Shown here: in pieces, positions 17,871 to 27,070 of the stretch
Layout: every line of letters begins with the position of its first letter
How positions within the stretch are numbered: position 1 is the first letter of the stretch
NCBI GenBank assembly: GCA_022072225.1
Contig: JAJVIC010000013.1
Span: 1 to 64,000 of the forward strand
Length of the DNA stretch: 64,000 bases
From: Bacteroidia bacterium
Lineage (GTDB): Bacteria; Bacteroidota; Bacteroidia; SXHM01
Direction: 5' to 3'
Position numbers and translations under genes: made by a program
The notes under the pieces: generated by a model
Told to the model about the DNA's origin: nothing
The model's input: the letters and a program-made list of their open reading frames with translations, nothing else
The model's database searches: none

Positions 17871-19121
17871 CTATCTTCTTGCTCCGTACCACTTTTTCTT
17901 AGGCGCATTGCCTGACTGTTTAGGGCGCGAATGACCGTGATTACCTCTGCCCTGCTGCTGTTTGGGTTTTGGTTCGGGGTTATGGTCTATTAGCGGAAAA
18001 GGATGATTATCAACAACAGGAATTTTTTTTCCAATCAATTTTTCAATGTCGCGGAGGTATGCTTTTTCTTCTGCATCGCAGAACGAAATGGCAGTACCCT
18101 TTGCTCCTGCCCTTCCTGTGCGGCCTATGCGATGAACATACGTTTCGGGAATGTTGGGTATTTCGTAATTGATAACGTATTCAAGATTGTCAACATCAAT
18201 GCCGCGGGCTGCTATGTCGGTAGCAACTAAGATGCGGGTAGTTTGTGCTTTAAAATTAGTGAGGGCACGCTGGCGTGCATTCTGTGTTTTATTTCCGTGA
18301 ATGGCTTCGGCTTTGATGTTATTCTTTATCATAATTTTCACCACCTTATCTGCACCGTGTTTGGTGCGGGTAAACACCAATGATGTTTTGATGTTACGGT
18401 CTTTGAGCAATTCAACCAGCAATGCGTTTTTATTTCCTTTGTCAATAAAATATATCTGCTGATTAATGATATCAACCGTTGATGAAACAGGCGTTACCGA
18501 AACCTTCTCAGGATTATGAAGAATGCTGCTTGCCAGTTTCACAATTTCAGGAGGCATGGTAGCTGAAAAGAAAAGCGATTGGCGCTTTTTAGGCAATGCT
18601 GCAATCAACTTTTTTACATCGTGTACAAAGCCCATGTCCAACATGCGGTCGGCTTCATCGAGTACAAAAATCTCAATGTCGCGCAGATGCAAAAAGCCCT
18701 GGTTCATCAAATCTAACAACCTGCCTGGAGTAGCAATAACAATATCCACTCCTCGTTGCAGAGCATTGGTTTGTGCGTGCTGATTTACACCACCAAAAAT
18801 TACGGTGTTGGTAAGACCTGTATGTCTGCCATAAGCATTAAAGCTTTCGCCAATTTGTATGGCCAGTTCGCGAGTGGGTGTAACAATAAGACTGCGTACT
18901 TTTTTCTTTTTTTCGTTAGCATGTGTAGACTTCAGCAATTGCAAAATAGGAATGGCAAACGCTGCTGTTTTTCCCGTGCCTGTTTGCGCGCAACCGAGTA
19001 AATCAATGCCTTGCAAAACAATGGGAATGGATTGTGCCTGTATAGGTGTTGGTGTTGTATACCCCTCTTCTTTCAGGGCTTTTAAAATAGGGTCAATGAT
19101 GTTGAGTGAATCGAATAACAT
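17871..19121 (-). CDS. DEAD-box ATP-dependent RNA helicase (RhlE-like)
   Basis: 416 aa. All superfamily 2 motifs are visible: Q-motif [12 protein letters not shown], motif I AQTGTGKT, Ia PTRELA, Ib [31 protein letters not shown] and [13 protein letters not shown] basic, Gln/Gly-rich tail (about 385-416, [10 protein letters not shown]...KKKWYGARR) follows, typical of RhlE-type proteins that bind RNA and ribosome precursors. Cytoplasmic; the exact RNA target cannot be inferred. Confidence 0.94.
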   Translation of the reverse strand: MLFDSLNIIDPILKALKEEGYTTPTPIQAQSIPIVLQGIDLLGCAQTGTGKTAAFAIPILQLLKSTHANEKKKKVRSLIVTPTRELAIQIGESFNAYGRHTGLTNTVIFGGVNQHAQTNALQRGVDIVIATPGRLLDLMNQGFLHLRDIEIFVLDEADRMLDMGFVHDVKKLIAALPKKRQSLFFSATMPPEIVKLASSILHNPEKVSVTPVSSTVDIINQQIYFIDKGNKNALLVELLKDRNIKTSLVFTRTKHGADKVVKIMIKNNIKAEAIHGNKTQNARQRALTNFKAQTTRILVATDIAARGIDVDNLEYVINYEIPNIPETYVHRIGRTGRAGAKGTAISFCDAEEKAYLRDIEKLIGKKIPVVDNHPFPLIDHNPEPKPKQQQGRGNHGHSRPKQSGNAPKKKWYGARR

Positions 19122-19246
19122 GTTTATAATAATTGAAAGCAGATTTTAATGGTTAGTATAATTACGGGGCAAGAGAACTCATGCCCTCATGAAAAATCAG
19201 TGCGCAAGATAGGCATATAATACTCTACAAACGGAAATAATAATTC

Positions 19247-19606
19247 TTATTTATTATATCGCTCTGTACTCAGCCTTTTTATATATGGATTACAGGTGCC
19301 TTGCGTAATGTGTTTTATCTGATAACTTAGGGTGTCTCCTAACTTGTAGCCTTTTGCTTTTAGTTCATCATTAGCAAGGTAGCTGCCAAATTCACCGCTC
19401 CAGCTAAGGGTATCAAAAGGCAGGGTATGAACAGCTATAAAAAGCTCGCTATAAAGACTATCCATCTCATAAATATTAATAATCACTGCCGGATATATTT
19501 CTGTTTCATAGCTGCAAGGACCTCCCTCTGGAATACGCTGGGCGCAGGCACTAAGTGACAGCATTATGCTGATATATAAAAAGGGTACAATGCGAATGAA
19601 TTTCAT
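19247..19606 (-). CDS. Small lipoprotein of unknown function
   Basis: 119 aa. Lipoprotein signal MKFIRIVPFLYISIMLSLSAC with lipobox LSAC. The mature part is about 100 residues with two further cysteines (GGPCSYE and GTCNPY) that could form a disulfide. It looks all-beta (AVIINIYEMDSLYSELFIAVHTL). I do not recognise the family. Stand-alone gene, divergent from the 7TM-HD gene. Confidence 0.7.
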   Translation of the reverse strand: MKFIRIVPFLYISIMLSLSACAQRIPEGGPCSYETEIYPAVIINIYEMDSLYSELFIAVHTLPFDTLSWSGEFGSYLANDELKAKGYKLGDTLSYQIKHITQGTCNPYIKRLSTERYNK

Positions 19607-19685
19607 TTTATGAGTTATTAAAGCAAATGTAAAACAAAATCAGTACACAACTTTTTTCCGATATTGCACTGTTTTTCTATAAGCT

Positions 19686-21746
19686 GTGTTTAACATACTC
19701 GCTACATACTTCCGCAACCGACACGAAACGCTGCAACGCATTCTGCTCTTTGTTATCAGCGCATTTATTATTGTATTGCTGCTGCCTGCCGAAGGCAAAT
19801 TTAAATACGAATATCAAAAAGGGAAACCATGGAAACACGACAATCTGGTTGCACCCTACAGCTTTCCCATAAGCAAATCATCTGAGGAAATTGAAAGTGA
19901 AACACGCCTGGTAAAAAATGCATCTAAACTCTATTTCCGAAAAGATACAACGGTAGCATCCTATAATATTGAAACATTCCGCAAAGCAATTTTTGAAAAG
20001 TCAGCAACAAAAGGCGCTCCCGATATTTCGGATAAAGAAATACTGCGCTGCATCGAAATACTGCAAAAAATATACGCAAAAGGCATTATCCGGCTGGGCG
20101 AAGAACTGGAAAATAAAGACTCTGAATTTATCTTTCAGTTGATTGAAGCCAATGAAGCCCGTGATGCAAAGTTTGGTGAGTTCTATACTATACAAACTGC
20201 CTACAACTATGCACAGGAAAATCTGCAAGGATTCAACGAAAAGAAAAAAGACTTTTTCTCAGACCTGCTTGCCAACGCTATAACACACAATATTTTCTAC
20301 GACCCGGAAACCACTTCAAAAATTCTTAAAGACGAACTGAGTGCTATTTCGCCCGACCGTGGAATGGTAGAAGAAGGTGTACGCATCATTGCCAAAGGGG
20401 ATATTGTTGACAACGATAAATTCCAGAAACTAGAATCGCTGCGCGCCAACTACGAAACCAAGGGCGGAGTAAACTCCAAATTCTATCTCATTTATCTGGG
20501 CCATTCAATTATTATATGTCTTACACTGCTGGTACTGTATCTTTTTCTTGTGTTGTTCCGCAAACAAATTGCGGTAGATAACCTAAAGGTTACTTTTCTG
20601 CTCATGATTATTCTGCTCATGGTGTTTGCTGCCCGCATGGTTAACAACATACATTCGCTCAGTGTTTACATAGTTCCCTTTGCCCTCTTGCCCGTTATTG
20701 TCCGTACTTTCTTTGATACACGCGTGGCACTGTTTACCCACCTTGTAACAACCCTAATCATTGGCTACTTTGTCCCCAATGGTTACCAATTTGTTTTCCT
20801 GCAACTGATGGCAGGCATAGTCAGCATTTTCAGTTTTGTAAACATGCAGAAAAGAGTACAACTTTTTCTCAGTGCCGGACTTATTTTTATAACCTATTGT
20901 ATGGCCTACTTTGCAATGTCAGTGGTACAGGAAGGCAATATTGCCACCATAGATACGCTGTATTTTGCATGGTTTGGCATAAGCGTTTTGCTTACCCTGT
21001 TTGCTTATCCTCTTATTTTTATTTTTGAAAAAATTTTTGGTTTTGTTTCCGAAGCTACACTCCTTGAACTGAGCAACACCAACGGAAAATTGTTACGCGA
21101 ACTGGCTACCAAAGCACCGGGAACATTTCAGCATTCGTTGCAGGTTGCAAATCTTACCGAAAGCGCATTATTTCAGATTGGCGGAAATGTTTTGCTGGCC
21201 CGCACAGGCGCTCTGTATCACGACATCGGTAAAATGGATGCTCCCTCCTATTTTATCGAAAATCAGGTAAGCGGTGTAAATCCGCATGACGAACTTGCCT
21301 TTGACGAAAGCGCACACATCATCATCAGCCACGTTTTAAAAGGCATTGAAAAGGCAAAGAAAGCCAACATTCCCGATTCGGTTATTGACTTTATCCGCAC
21401 CCACCATGGCACTACTATGGTGCAATATTTCTACAGAAATTATTTAAAAAATTTTCCCGAAGAAGAAGTGGACAAAAAGCTGTTTACCTACCCCGGTCCT
21501 ATTCCGTTCTCAAAAGAAACTGCCGTGCTTATGATGGCAGACAGTGTAGAAGCTGCATCGCGCAGCCTCAAAAGCTACAGCAACGAAACCATTGACAAAT
21601 TAGTGGACGACATCATAGACCATCAGGTTGCCGAAAACCAATTCGTAAATACCGACATCACCTTCCGCGACATCACGCAAATCAAGAAAATATTCAAGAA
21701 AAAGCTCGCAAACATCTATCATGTGCGGATTGAATATCCGAAGTGA
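19686..21746 (+). CDS. 7TM-HD (PgpH-type) c-di-AMP phosphodiesterase
   Basis: 686 aa from a GTG start; no ATG lies near. One N-terminal membrane segment (about 16-38) is followed by an extracytoplasmic domain (about 40-265), then a seven-helix membrane block (about 268-460) and an HD domain. The metal ligands are seen as FQHSLQ (H483), LYHDIGK (H512, D513), and later SHVLKG, HHGTTMVQYFY and ADSVEAASR. This is the 7TMR-HDED/PgpH architecture, which hydrolyses cyclic di-AMP in response to an external signal. No neighbour clarifies the signal. The stop directly abuts the convergent restriction gene. Confidence 0.88.
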   Translation: MFNILATYFRNRHETLQRILLFVISAFIIVLLLPAEGKFKYEYQKGKPWKHDNLVAPYSFPISKSSEEIESETRLVKNASKLYFRKDTTVASYNIETFRKAIFEKSATKGAPDISDKEILRCIEILQKIYAKGIIRLGEELENKDSEFIFQLIEANEARDAKFGEFYTIQTAYNYAQENLQGFNEKKKDFFSDLLANAITHNIFYDPETTSKILKDELSAISPDRGMVEEGVRIIAKGDIVDNDKFQKLESLRANYETKGGVNSKFYLIYLGHSIIICLTLLVLYLFLVLFRKQIAVDNLKVTFLLMIILLMVFAARMVNNIHSLSVYIVPFALLPVIVRTFFDTRVALFTHLVTTLIIGYFVPNGYQFVFLQLMAGIVSIFSFVNMQKRVQLFLSAGLIFITYCMAYFAMSVVQEGNIATIDTLYFAWFGISVLLTLFAYPLIFIFEKIFGFVSEATLLELSNTNGKLLRELATKAPGTFQHSLQVANLTESALFQIGGNVLLARTGALYHDIGKMDAPSYFIENQVSGVNPHDELAFDESAHIIISHVLKGIEKAKKANIPDSVIDFIRTHHGTTMVQYFYRNYLKNFPEEEVDKKLFTYPGPIPFSKETAVLMMADSVEAASRSLKSYSNETIDKLVDDIIDHQVAENQFVNTDITFRDITQIKKIFKKKLANIYHVRIEYPK

Positions 21747-22361
21747 TTAAAAACCTTTCCACTCTTTCAGTTCATTTAAACTAAAGTGGTAATTCACTAC
21801 AACTCCTTTGTGTTCTCCATCTACTATATCTCCTTCTCCTGACTTTCTGCGAAAACGTCTTTTATCTTTTTCTTTAGAATAAACCTTTTGAAGATTTTCT
21901 GTATCACTGTAGAAAAATCGCTTATCGCTTTCGCCCACGATACAAGGGCGGTTCAATACTACCCAAAGCACATAAATTTTCAGTTTACTCTTTTCAGCCA
22001 ACTCAAAATAGCGCAATAAATCACTAAGGTTTAGCGCAACCGTTTCAGAAGGAATTAAGTTGCTTTCATGCAAAATCTTCTCCACCGACATAAATGTTCT
22101 GCGCTGCACTTTTACTTCAATATAAAATGAAAAAGCTCCTGATAATTTATCCATCACTTCTATATCCGGGCGCTCAGAAACAGCAGCTTTTTGTGCTTTA
22201 AAATCAAGACTATTATTGATGTGCGCAATCAATTCGTTTTCAAAATGCTCAGAAAAAGCTGAGTCATTTTGAAATAAATAAACCTCTTTGCTTACACCAT
22301 CGCAGGGCGTTGGACAGGTAGCGCAATTGAACCGGTTTTCAGAAATCTGCTCATACTTCAT
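21747..22361 (-). CDS. Putative type II restriction endonuclease (PD-ExK)
   Basis: 204 aa. N-terminal cysteine cluster C13-x2-C16-x3-C20 (CATCPTPC), possibly a zinc or structural site. The PD-(D/E)xK nuclease signature is P65-D66 ... E82-V83-K84 (RPDIEVM ... FYIEVKV), giving D66, E82 and K84 as candidate catalytic residues. It overlaps the end of the adenine methyltransferase by 11 bp on the same strand, the classical M-R arrangement. I do not recognise a specific enzyme family; the recognition site is unknown. A function as a non-restriction nuclease is possible. Confidence 0.65.
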   Translation of the reverse strand: MKYEQISENRFNCATCPTPCDGVSKEVYLFQNDSAFSEHFENELIAHINNSLDFKAQKAAVSERPDIEVMDKLSGAFSFYIEVKVQRRTFMSVEKILHESNLIPSETVALNLSDLLRYFELAEKSKLKIYVLWVVLNRPCIVGESDKRFFYSDTENLQKVYSKEKDKRRFRRKSGEGDIVDGEHKGVVVNYHFSLNELKEWKGF

Positions 22362-23517
22362 AATTCATAACAATGAGGTGTTCTGCCTTGCGCGAATTTC
22401 TGCCGCGCACATTATAAGTATAAGTTTTGTCAAACGTATGAAGATGCAGTCCCTGCTTATCATACAACGAATAAATAAAAGGCGTATTCTTAATCACCAG
22501 CATCCATTTTGCTTTGGTTTTCAATAAGCTTTCTGCCAAACGCTTTTGGTCGTCTTTAGTAAAACTCATGTTGTCGTATTCACTGAACTCACTGTCGTAA
22601 GGCGGGTCCAAAAAAATAAAATCGCCTTTCACAGGTTTTACTTTTTGCAAAAAAATATCGAAATCCAAGTTGTGAAAACTTGTTTTAGACAATAGCTGCC
22701 GAACAGGTTTGCTGAACATTGCATTCACTTTCTGCTCCAGATTTTTTTGGTTGTAGGCAATGCCACCATAAGGAATATTAAACTCTCCTTTTGCATTAAA
22801 CCTGAACATGGAAGCATAGCACAACTCACGTACTACAAACCAGTTTGCCATTCGTTTTGGAGCAGTTGCCGCAAACTTTTTTGAATTACGACTATCGTTC
22901 ATCACTTTTCTGAAATGCAGATAAAATCCACTTTTTATGGCTGTTTCAATGTGGTCTTCCAATAATTCTTCGGTGAAAACTTTCTTTTCTTTTTGCTCAA
23001 TAGCCAGCACCCGTGTAAACTTAGAATAGATATTGGTTTTGATTTCCCGCTTCAGGTTTTCGGGATTTACGGCAAACTTCTTTTCAAATATTGCCGGATG
23101 ATTTTCAATGTATTTCTCCACTGCCTCAAAAACAATTTCCTTCAACTCCTTTTTATCATAGGTGCCCTGACGGTAAAGCACAAACAGTGCAGAAAGGTCG
23201 AACATCAGGTCATCTACCAGCTTCTTAATATCATTCCAGTTGCGGACAAACAGACGCAATTCTTTATCCAATTCAGGATTTTTCAGTGTACTGTAAAACT
23301 CAATGAGGTCCGAACTTTTATCATTAAGATGGGATTCACCTTCGGGCTGCAACGCAAAGAAAACACCGGCTCCTCCACAAAAAGGTTCCATATAACGGTC
23401 AAAACTTTTGGGAATTAAATGCTTAAAAAACTGAAACTCGCGAAACTTGCCGCCTGTCCATTTCAGAAGCGGCTTAATTGATTTTTCTCTTGTGGGGAAT
23501 AATTTGGCAGCCGTCAT
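22351..23517 (-). CDS. D12-class DNA adenine-N6 methyltransferase
   Basis: 388 aa from the ATG at 23517; an upstream TTG would add four residues. The SAM-binding start is PLLKWTGGKFREF and EPFCGGAGVFFAL, and the catalytic motif DPPY is at about 304-307 (FIFLDPPYDSEFSEYD). Longer than Dam (278 aa), with an insertion of about 110 residues in the middle. It probably protects the site cut by the overlapping PD-ExK gene. A -7 box TAGGTTTG at 23527-23534 could start the pair independently of bshB1 and doxX. Confidence 0.88.
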   Translation of the reverse strand: MTAAKLFPTREKSIKPLLKWTGGKFREFQFFKHLIPKSFDRYMEPFCGGAGVFFALQPEGESHLNDKSSDLIEFYSTLKNPELDKELRLFVRNWNDIKKLVDDLMFDLSALFVLYRQGTYDKKELKEIVFEAVEKYIENHPAIFEKKFAVNPENLKREIKTNIYSKFTRVLAIEQKEKKVFTEELLEDHIETAIKSGFYLHFRKVMNDSRNSKKFAATAPKRMANWFVVRELCYASMFRFNAKGEFNIPYGGIAYNQKNLEQKVNAMFSKPVRQLLSKTSFHNLDFDIFLQKVKPVKGDFIFLDPPYDSEFSEYDNMSFTKDDQKRLAESLLKTKAKWMLVIKNTPFIYSLYDKQGLHLHTFDKTYTYNVRGRNSRKAEHLIVMNYEV

Positions 23518-23526
23518 AATTAACGA

Positions 23527-23534
23527 CAAACCTA
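23527..23534 (-). promoter_or_regulatory. Possible -7 box TAGGTTTG for the M-R pair
   Basis: Exact TAnnTTTG match 10 bp before the ATG, just after the doxX-like stop; a transcript from here would be almost leaderless. No clear -33 element. Confidence 0.4.
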
Positions 23535-23541
23535 AAAAAAA

Positions 23542-23976
23542 TCAGGCTAAAAAATACAGGTCAACCACAGCAATAATAAAATAGCTTGCAATGGTTGCCG
23601 CACCTGCGTAATCTTTTGCAATCCGCTGCCCGAAAAACAGCATAATAAAAGCAAGCGAAGCAAAAACAGTTCCTACGAAGGCGAAACAAAAAGTTTTAAA
23701 GAAAACAGCTTCAACAATTCCGATAAGAGATAGAAATCCGGCAGTCAATTCAACTAACGTAACCGTTGTAAGCATTGCCGGAACTGTGCCATTCAGAAAT
23801 GTTTTTGAAAAATGACCGGTCAGCCATTCCAGGTTTCCTTTGCGGTCTGTTACTTTATCCAATCCCGATTGCAAAAAGAGAATGGCAAAAAACGCAGAAA
23901 CGAAAGCCTGTACAATCCAAAAGCCTTTAAAGGCTGAGATAAAATCACATTCTCCGATTAAGCAAAGCAAAGTCAT
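23542..23976 (-). CDS. DoxX-family membrane protein
   Basis: 144 aa. Four predicted membrane segments (about 20-37, 65-85, 92-112 and 122-142), with AILFLQSGLDKVTDRKGNLEWLTGHFSKTF resembling the DoxX/DoxD quinone-interacting family. It lies 3 bp downstream of bshB1, so the two are probably translated from one message. DoxX proteins are loosely linked to redox and thiol homeostasis, which fits the bacillithiol and peroxidase neighbours; this link is inference. Confidence 0.75.
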   Translation of the reverse strand: MTLLCLIGECDFISAFKGFWIVQAFVSAFFAILFLQSGLDKVTDRKGNLEWLTGHFSKTFLNGTVPAMLTTVTLVELTAGFLSLIGIVEAVFFKTFCFAFVGTVFASLAFIMLFFGQRIAKDYAGAATIASYFIIAVVDLYFLA

Positions 23977-23979
23977 TCT

Positions 23980-24696
23980 TTAAATCAGATTAAATAAGTC
24001 ATCTACGCCAATGCTTCGGTTTACTTTAAAACCTTCGGCATACTTCGCTCCTATCGGACGACCAAAGTGTATATCCCGTGCTTTCACAAAGTTCAAAAAC
24101 TCTTTGCTTGAAATAGGTGTCTTGGGCTCTGTATTATTAGGGTCGTAAAATTGCGATGAAAAAGAAAGGATTGCATTCTTTTTGGTTTCAAAAAAATCGC
24201 TGGTGTTAACCACAAAATCAGGTTCTAATGAATAATCCTGTATGTAATGATAAACTGCTTTTGGTCTCCACTCCTGCTGCTTTTTACCATCAAATCTGGT
24301 TTCAATTTTCAAAAGTCCTGAATAGAAACAGGCATCAGCAACCAATTCAGCTGCTCTGCCGTGATCAGGATGACGGTCGTTAATGGAGTTTGCCAGCACA
24401 ATCTCAGGCTTGTATTGCCTTATTTTTGTGATAACAGTAAGCTGATGTTCTTTATCATTCGTAAAAAATCCATCTGCAAAACCAAGGTTCTCGCGTACAG
24501 CAATTCCAAGAATTTTAGACGATTTTTCTGCCTCTTTTGTTCTTAACTCTACCGAACCGCGTGTGCCTAGTTCTCCTTTGGTAAGGTCAATAATTCCAAC
24601 TTTTTTGCCGGCAGCAACGTGCTTGGCAATGGTTCCTGAACATGCTAATTCAGCATCATCCGGATGGGCAGCAAAAACAAGAATATCAATTTTCAT
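23980..24696 (-). CDS. bshB1: Bacillithiol biosynthesis deacetylase BshB1
   Basis: 238 aa, LmbE/PIG-L fold. The zinc motif AHPDDAELACSGTIA is at residues 9-23, the GELGTRGSVELRTKEAE loop at about 61-77, and the second metal motif DRHPDHGRAAELV at about 107-119. This matches BshB1, which removes acetate from GlcNAc-malate in bacillithiol synthesis in the cytoplasm. Bacillithiol is the main low-mass thiol in Bacteroidota. Neighbours are a glutathione-peroxidase-like thiol peroxidase upstream and a DoxX protein downstream. Confidence 0.93.
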   Translation of the reverse strand: MKIDILVFAAHPDDAELACSGTIAKHVAAGKKVGIIDLTKGELGTRGSVELRTKEAEKSSKILGIAVRENLGFADGFFTNDKEHQLTVITKIRQYKPEIVLANSINDRHPDHGRAAELVADACFYSGLLKIETRFDGKKQQEWRPKAVYHYIQDYSLEPDFVVNTSDFFETKKNAILSFSSQFYDPNNTEPKTPISSKEFLNFVKARDIHFGRPIGAKYAEGFKVNRSIGVDDLFNLI

Positions 24697-24717
24697 ATTT
24701 ATTCCATTTACTTCTTC

Positions 24718-24746
24718 GCCTTTTCGTTGAGGGTTGGGGTGAGGCT
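24718..24746. repeat. Fragment of the GCCTCACCCC(A/C) dispersed repeat
   Basis: GAGGGTTGGGGTGAGGC, the complement of the element at 26778-26818, lies between bshB1 and the peroxidase gene. Confidence 0.4.
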
Positions 24747-25284
24747 ATTTGCCCAGCCATTTCAGAATTTCTTCATCAACAGGGCTGGTAGTTGCAGCAA
24801 TAGATTTAGACCAATTACCGTTTTCGTCAATCAGGAACTTATGGAAATTCCACTCTACTTTCGCATCCGACACTCCATTTCTTTCTTTTTGAGTAAGCCA
24901 CTCATAGAGCGGATTTATATCTTTCCCTTTCACTGAAATTTTTTCAAACATCTGAAATGTCACGCCAAAATTTTTCTGACAAAACTCTGCAATCGTTGAA
25001 TTGTCTTCCGGTTCTTGTCCTGCAAAATTATTGGCAGGAAAACCCAGTATTACAAATTTATCACCGCCAAATTCTTTGTATAATTCTTCAAGACTTGCAT
25101 ATTGAGGAGTTAAACCGCATTTACTGGCAGTATTTACTATCATCACTTTCTTTCCTTTCAATTGGGCAAAGTCATATTCTTTACCGTCAATAGTTTTCAT
25201 TTTAAAATCGTAGAAACTCATTTTTTGTGCAAAAGATGTTTGGGTTAATAAACTGATAAGAACAATTAAAATTAGTGGTTTCAT
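24745..25284 (-). CDS. Glutathione-peroxidase-family thiol peroxidase, exported
   Basis: 179 aa. N-terminal signal peptide (1-20, ending SFAQ). The GPx motif with peroxidatic Cys is N51-TASKC56-GLTPQY; then FPANNFAGQEP, CQKNFGVTFQMFEKI and VEWNFHKFLID, with the Q and W of the catalytic tetrad present. Cysteine rather than selenocysteine is encoded. It reduces hydroperoxides with thiol or thioredoxin donors, probably in the periplasm. It has a well-formed promoter at 25311-25341 and is followed by bshB1. Confidence 0.92.
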   Translation of the reverse strand: MKPLILIVLISLLTQTSFAQKMSFYDFKMKTIDGKEYDFAQLKGKKVMIVNTASKCGLTPQYASLEELYKEFGGDKFVILGFPANNFAGQEPEDNSTIAEFCQKNFGVTFQMFEKISVKGKDINPLYEWLTQKERNGVSDAKVEWNFHKFLIDENGNWSKSIAATTSPVDEEILKWLGK

Positions 25285-25310
25285 AATATTAGTAGTTGGC
25301 TGTTATTTGT

Positions 25311-25341
25311 CAAACATACAGCCTTAAATTTTGTTTACAAA
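25311..25341 (-). promoter_or_regulatory. Consensus Bacteroidota promoter TTTG-N19-TATGTTTG
   Basis: On the minus strand TTTG (25341-25338) is followed after exactly 19 bases by TATGTTTG (25318-25311), matching the Bacteroidota sigma-70 consensus. It lies 27 bp before the peroxidase start codon. Confidence 0.75.
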
Positions 25342-25383
25342 TGTAGAATAAAAGTGTAAGCACCTTTTAAACAGCATTATTTC

Positions 25384-25391
25384 TACTTTTG
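25384..25391 (+). promoter_or_regulatory. -7 box TACTTTTG for the ccm operon
   Basis: TAnnTTTG match ending 10 bp before the ccmB ATG; the transcript would have almost no leader. The -33 element is weak. Confidence 0.5.
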
Positions 25392-25401
25392 GGCAATCTT
25401 T

Positions 25402-26061
25402 ATGCTTTTCAACGAGGTAAAACATTTAGTCCGCAAAGAAATAATGCTTGAACTCCGCATGAAATATGCGCTGAACGGTATTTTGCTTTATGTGATTTCC
25501 ACTGTTTTTGTGTGCTATCTTTCATTTCGTTCGGTTATTCAGCCAACAACATGGAACTCACTTTTCTGGATTATTATGTTGTTTGCTTCCGTAAATGCTG
25601 TTTCTAAAAGTTTTATGCAGGAAAGCCGGGGAAGACAATTATATATGCATACACTGGCAAGTCCTCAGGCAATCATACTTTCCAAGATTATTTACAATGT
25701 AATACTGATGATTTCCCTTTCACTGATTTGCTTTCTGTTCTATTCACTTTTTATAGGAAACCTGGTTCAGGATATTCCGATGTTTATTCTCTGCCTGTTG
25801 CTGGGAAGTGCTGGCTTTTCATCCGTTCTTACTCTCATGTCGGCTATTGCTTCGCGAACCAATGGCAACCTCACACTAATGGCAATTCTCAGTTTTCCTG
25901 TTCAGTTACCGTTGCTGATGACTCTGATAAGAGTTTCAAAAAATGCCATTGACGGTCTTGATCCTTCCGTGAGTTATAAATTTCTGATTATTTTGTTTCT
26001 GATCAATGTAGTGGTAGCTACACTTTCATATATCTTATTTCCCTACCTTTGCCGCGATTAA
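25402..26061 (+). CDS. ccmB: Haem exporter subunit CcmB
   Basis: 219 aa, six predicted membrane helices. It has the CcmB N-terminus VRKEIMLELRMKYALNGILLY and the LASPQAIILSKIIYNVI loop, then LTLMSAIASRTNGNLTLMAILSFPVQLPLLM. It is the membrane part of the CcmAB ABC exporter that powers release of holo-CcmE for cytochrome c maturation. First gene of a five-gene ccm run (B, C, D, E, F). The partner ATPase CcmA is not in the window. Confidence 0.93.
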   Translation: MLFNEVKHLVRKEIMLELRMKYALNGILLYVISTVFVCYLSFRSVIQPTTWNSLFWIIMLFASVNAVSKSFMQESRGRQLYMHTLASPQAIILSKIIYNVILMISLSLICFLFYSLFIGNLVQDIPMFILCLLLGSAGFSSVLTLMSAIASRTNGNLTLMAILSFPVQLPLLMTLIRVSKNAIDGLDPSVSYKFLIILFLINVVVATLSYILFPYLCRD

Positions 26062-26076
26062 AAAAAGCCCTGAACT

Positions 26077-26778
26077 GTGCAGAAATTCTTTAACCTACAA
26101 TTAGCTTTCGGACTGGAATGGTGGAAAATTTTAGCCATTGCTCTGGTGCTTTATGCATTAATTGGCGGATTAATAATTGATGTTCCTGCATTACCCATTT
26201 TACACGAAACAATTCGCAACCTGTATTATCACGTTACGCAATGGTTTGGCATGATGATTATTCTATTTGTTTCGCTGTGGCACAGCATACGCTACCTCTC
26301 TAACTTTAAAATGCACCACGATTTTGTGGCAGCCGAAGCAGCCAACGTTGGAATTTACATGGGGATTCTTGGAATTGTAACCGGTTCGGTTTGGGCAAAA
26401 TTCACGTGGGGAGCTTGGTGGGTAAGCGATGCAAAGCTAAATGGCGCTGCAATCACATTGCTGATTTACTTCGCCTACCTCATTCTGCGTAACTCTATGG
26501 ATGAAGAACAAAAACGAGCACGAGTGGCAGCTGTTTACAACATTTTCGCTTTTGTAATGTTGATTATATTTCTAATGGTTTTGCCACGACTTACCGATTC
26601 TTTGCACCCCGGAAACGGAGGCAATCCCGGCTTTGGCGGCTATGATTTGGACAACACTATGAAATTAGTTTTTTATCCCGCTGTAATTGGCTGGACATTA
26701 TTAGGAGTTTGGCTCATGCAGGTTTGTCTGCGCATCAGAACATTGAATCATAAATTGCTTATCAAACAATTCAAATAA
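26077..26778 (+). CDS. ccmC: Haem transport/attachment protein CcmC
   Basis: 233 aa from a GTG start 15 bp after ccmB. Six membrane helices, with the tryptophan-rich haem-binding segment VWAKFTWGAWWVSDAKLNGAAI (about 106-127; GAWW..D is the WWD motif). Periplasmic histidines are seen in ILHETIRNLYYHVTQWF and LWHSIRYL. CcmC loads haem onto CcmE. Position and order match the usual ccm operon. Confidence 0.93.
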   Translation: MQKFFNLQLAFGLEWWKILAIALVLYALIGGLIIDVPALPILHETIRNLYYHVTQWFGMMIILFVSLWHSIRYLSNFKMHHDFVAAEAANVGIYMGILGIVTGSVWAKFTWGAWWVSDAKLNGAAITLLIYFAYLILRNSMDEEQKRARVAAVYNIFAFVMLIIFLMVLPRLTDSLHPGNGGNPGFGGYDLDNTMKLVFYPAVIGWTLLGVWLMQVCLRIRTLNHKLLIKQFK

Positions 26779-26818
26779 AGCCTCACCCCCAGCCCCTCTC
26801 CGAGGGAGAGGGGAGCAG
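26778..26818. repeat. GCCTCACCCCCAGCCCCTCTCC hairpin repeat
   Basis: Directly follows the ccmC stop. CCCCTCTCC and GGAGAGGGG form a tight hairpin. Related fragment at 24718-24746; this family is dispersed in many bacterial genomes. Confidence 0.6.
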
Positions 26819-26836
26819 AGAGTAAAACAAAATATT

Positions 26837-27070
26837 ATGACAAAAAAAATACTCGGATTTATAGCTTTTTGCTCATTACTGCTTGCTTCACTTTTCTCAT
26901 TCGGACAGGAGACTGATAAAGTTGACATGGCAGAAGCGATGCGCAGCAACGGAAAAATATATGTTGTGGTAGCTGTAATTGCAATTATTTTCATCGGCTT
27001 AGTTATTTTCCTGATCACAATTGACCGAAAAGTAAAAAAGTTGGAAAAACAAATGGAAGAGTCTAAATGA
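26837..27070 (+). CDS. ccmD: CcmD-like small membrane protein
   Basis: 77 aa. An N-terminal hydrophobic segment (6-22, signal-like) is followed by a second helix (about 38-60, IYVVVAVIAIIFIGLVIFLI) and a charged coiled tail ITIDRKVKKLEKQMEE. Size, place between ccmC and ccmE, and the tail ending in a coiled coil match CcmD, which holds CcmE to CcmABC. Sequence similarity is low, so position carries most of the call. Its stop overlaps the ccmE start by 4 bp. Confidence 0.75.
   Translation: MTKKILGFIAFCSLLLASLFSFGQETDKVDMAEAMRSNGKIYVVVAVIAIIFIGLVIFLITIDRKVKKLEKQMEESK

Noticed and set aside
22351-23517. Solitary Dam-type methyltransferase
   Set aside because: The 11-bp overlap with a PD-ExK protein makes a restriction pair more likely than an orphan regulatory enzyme.
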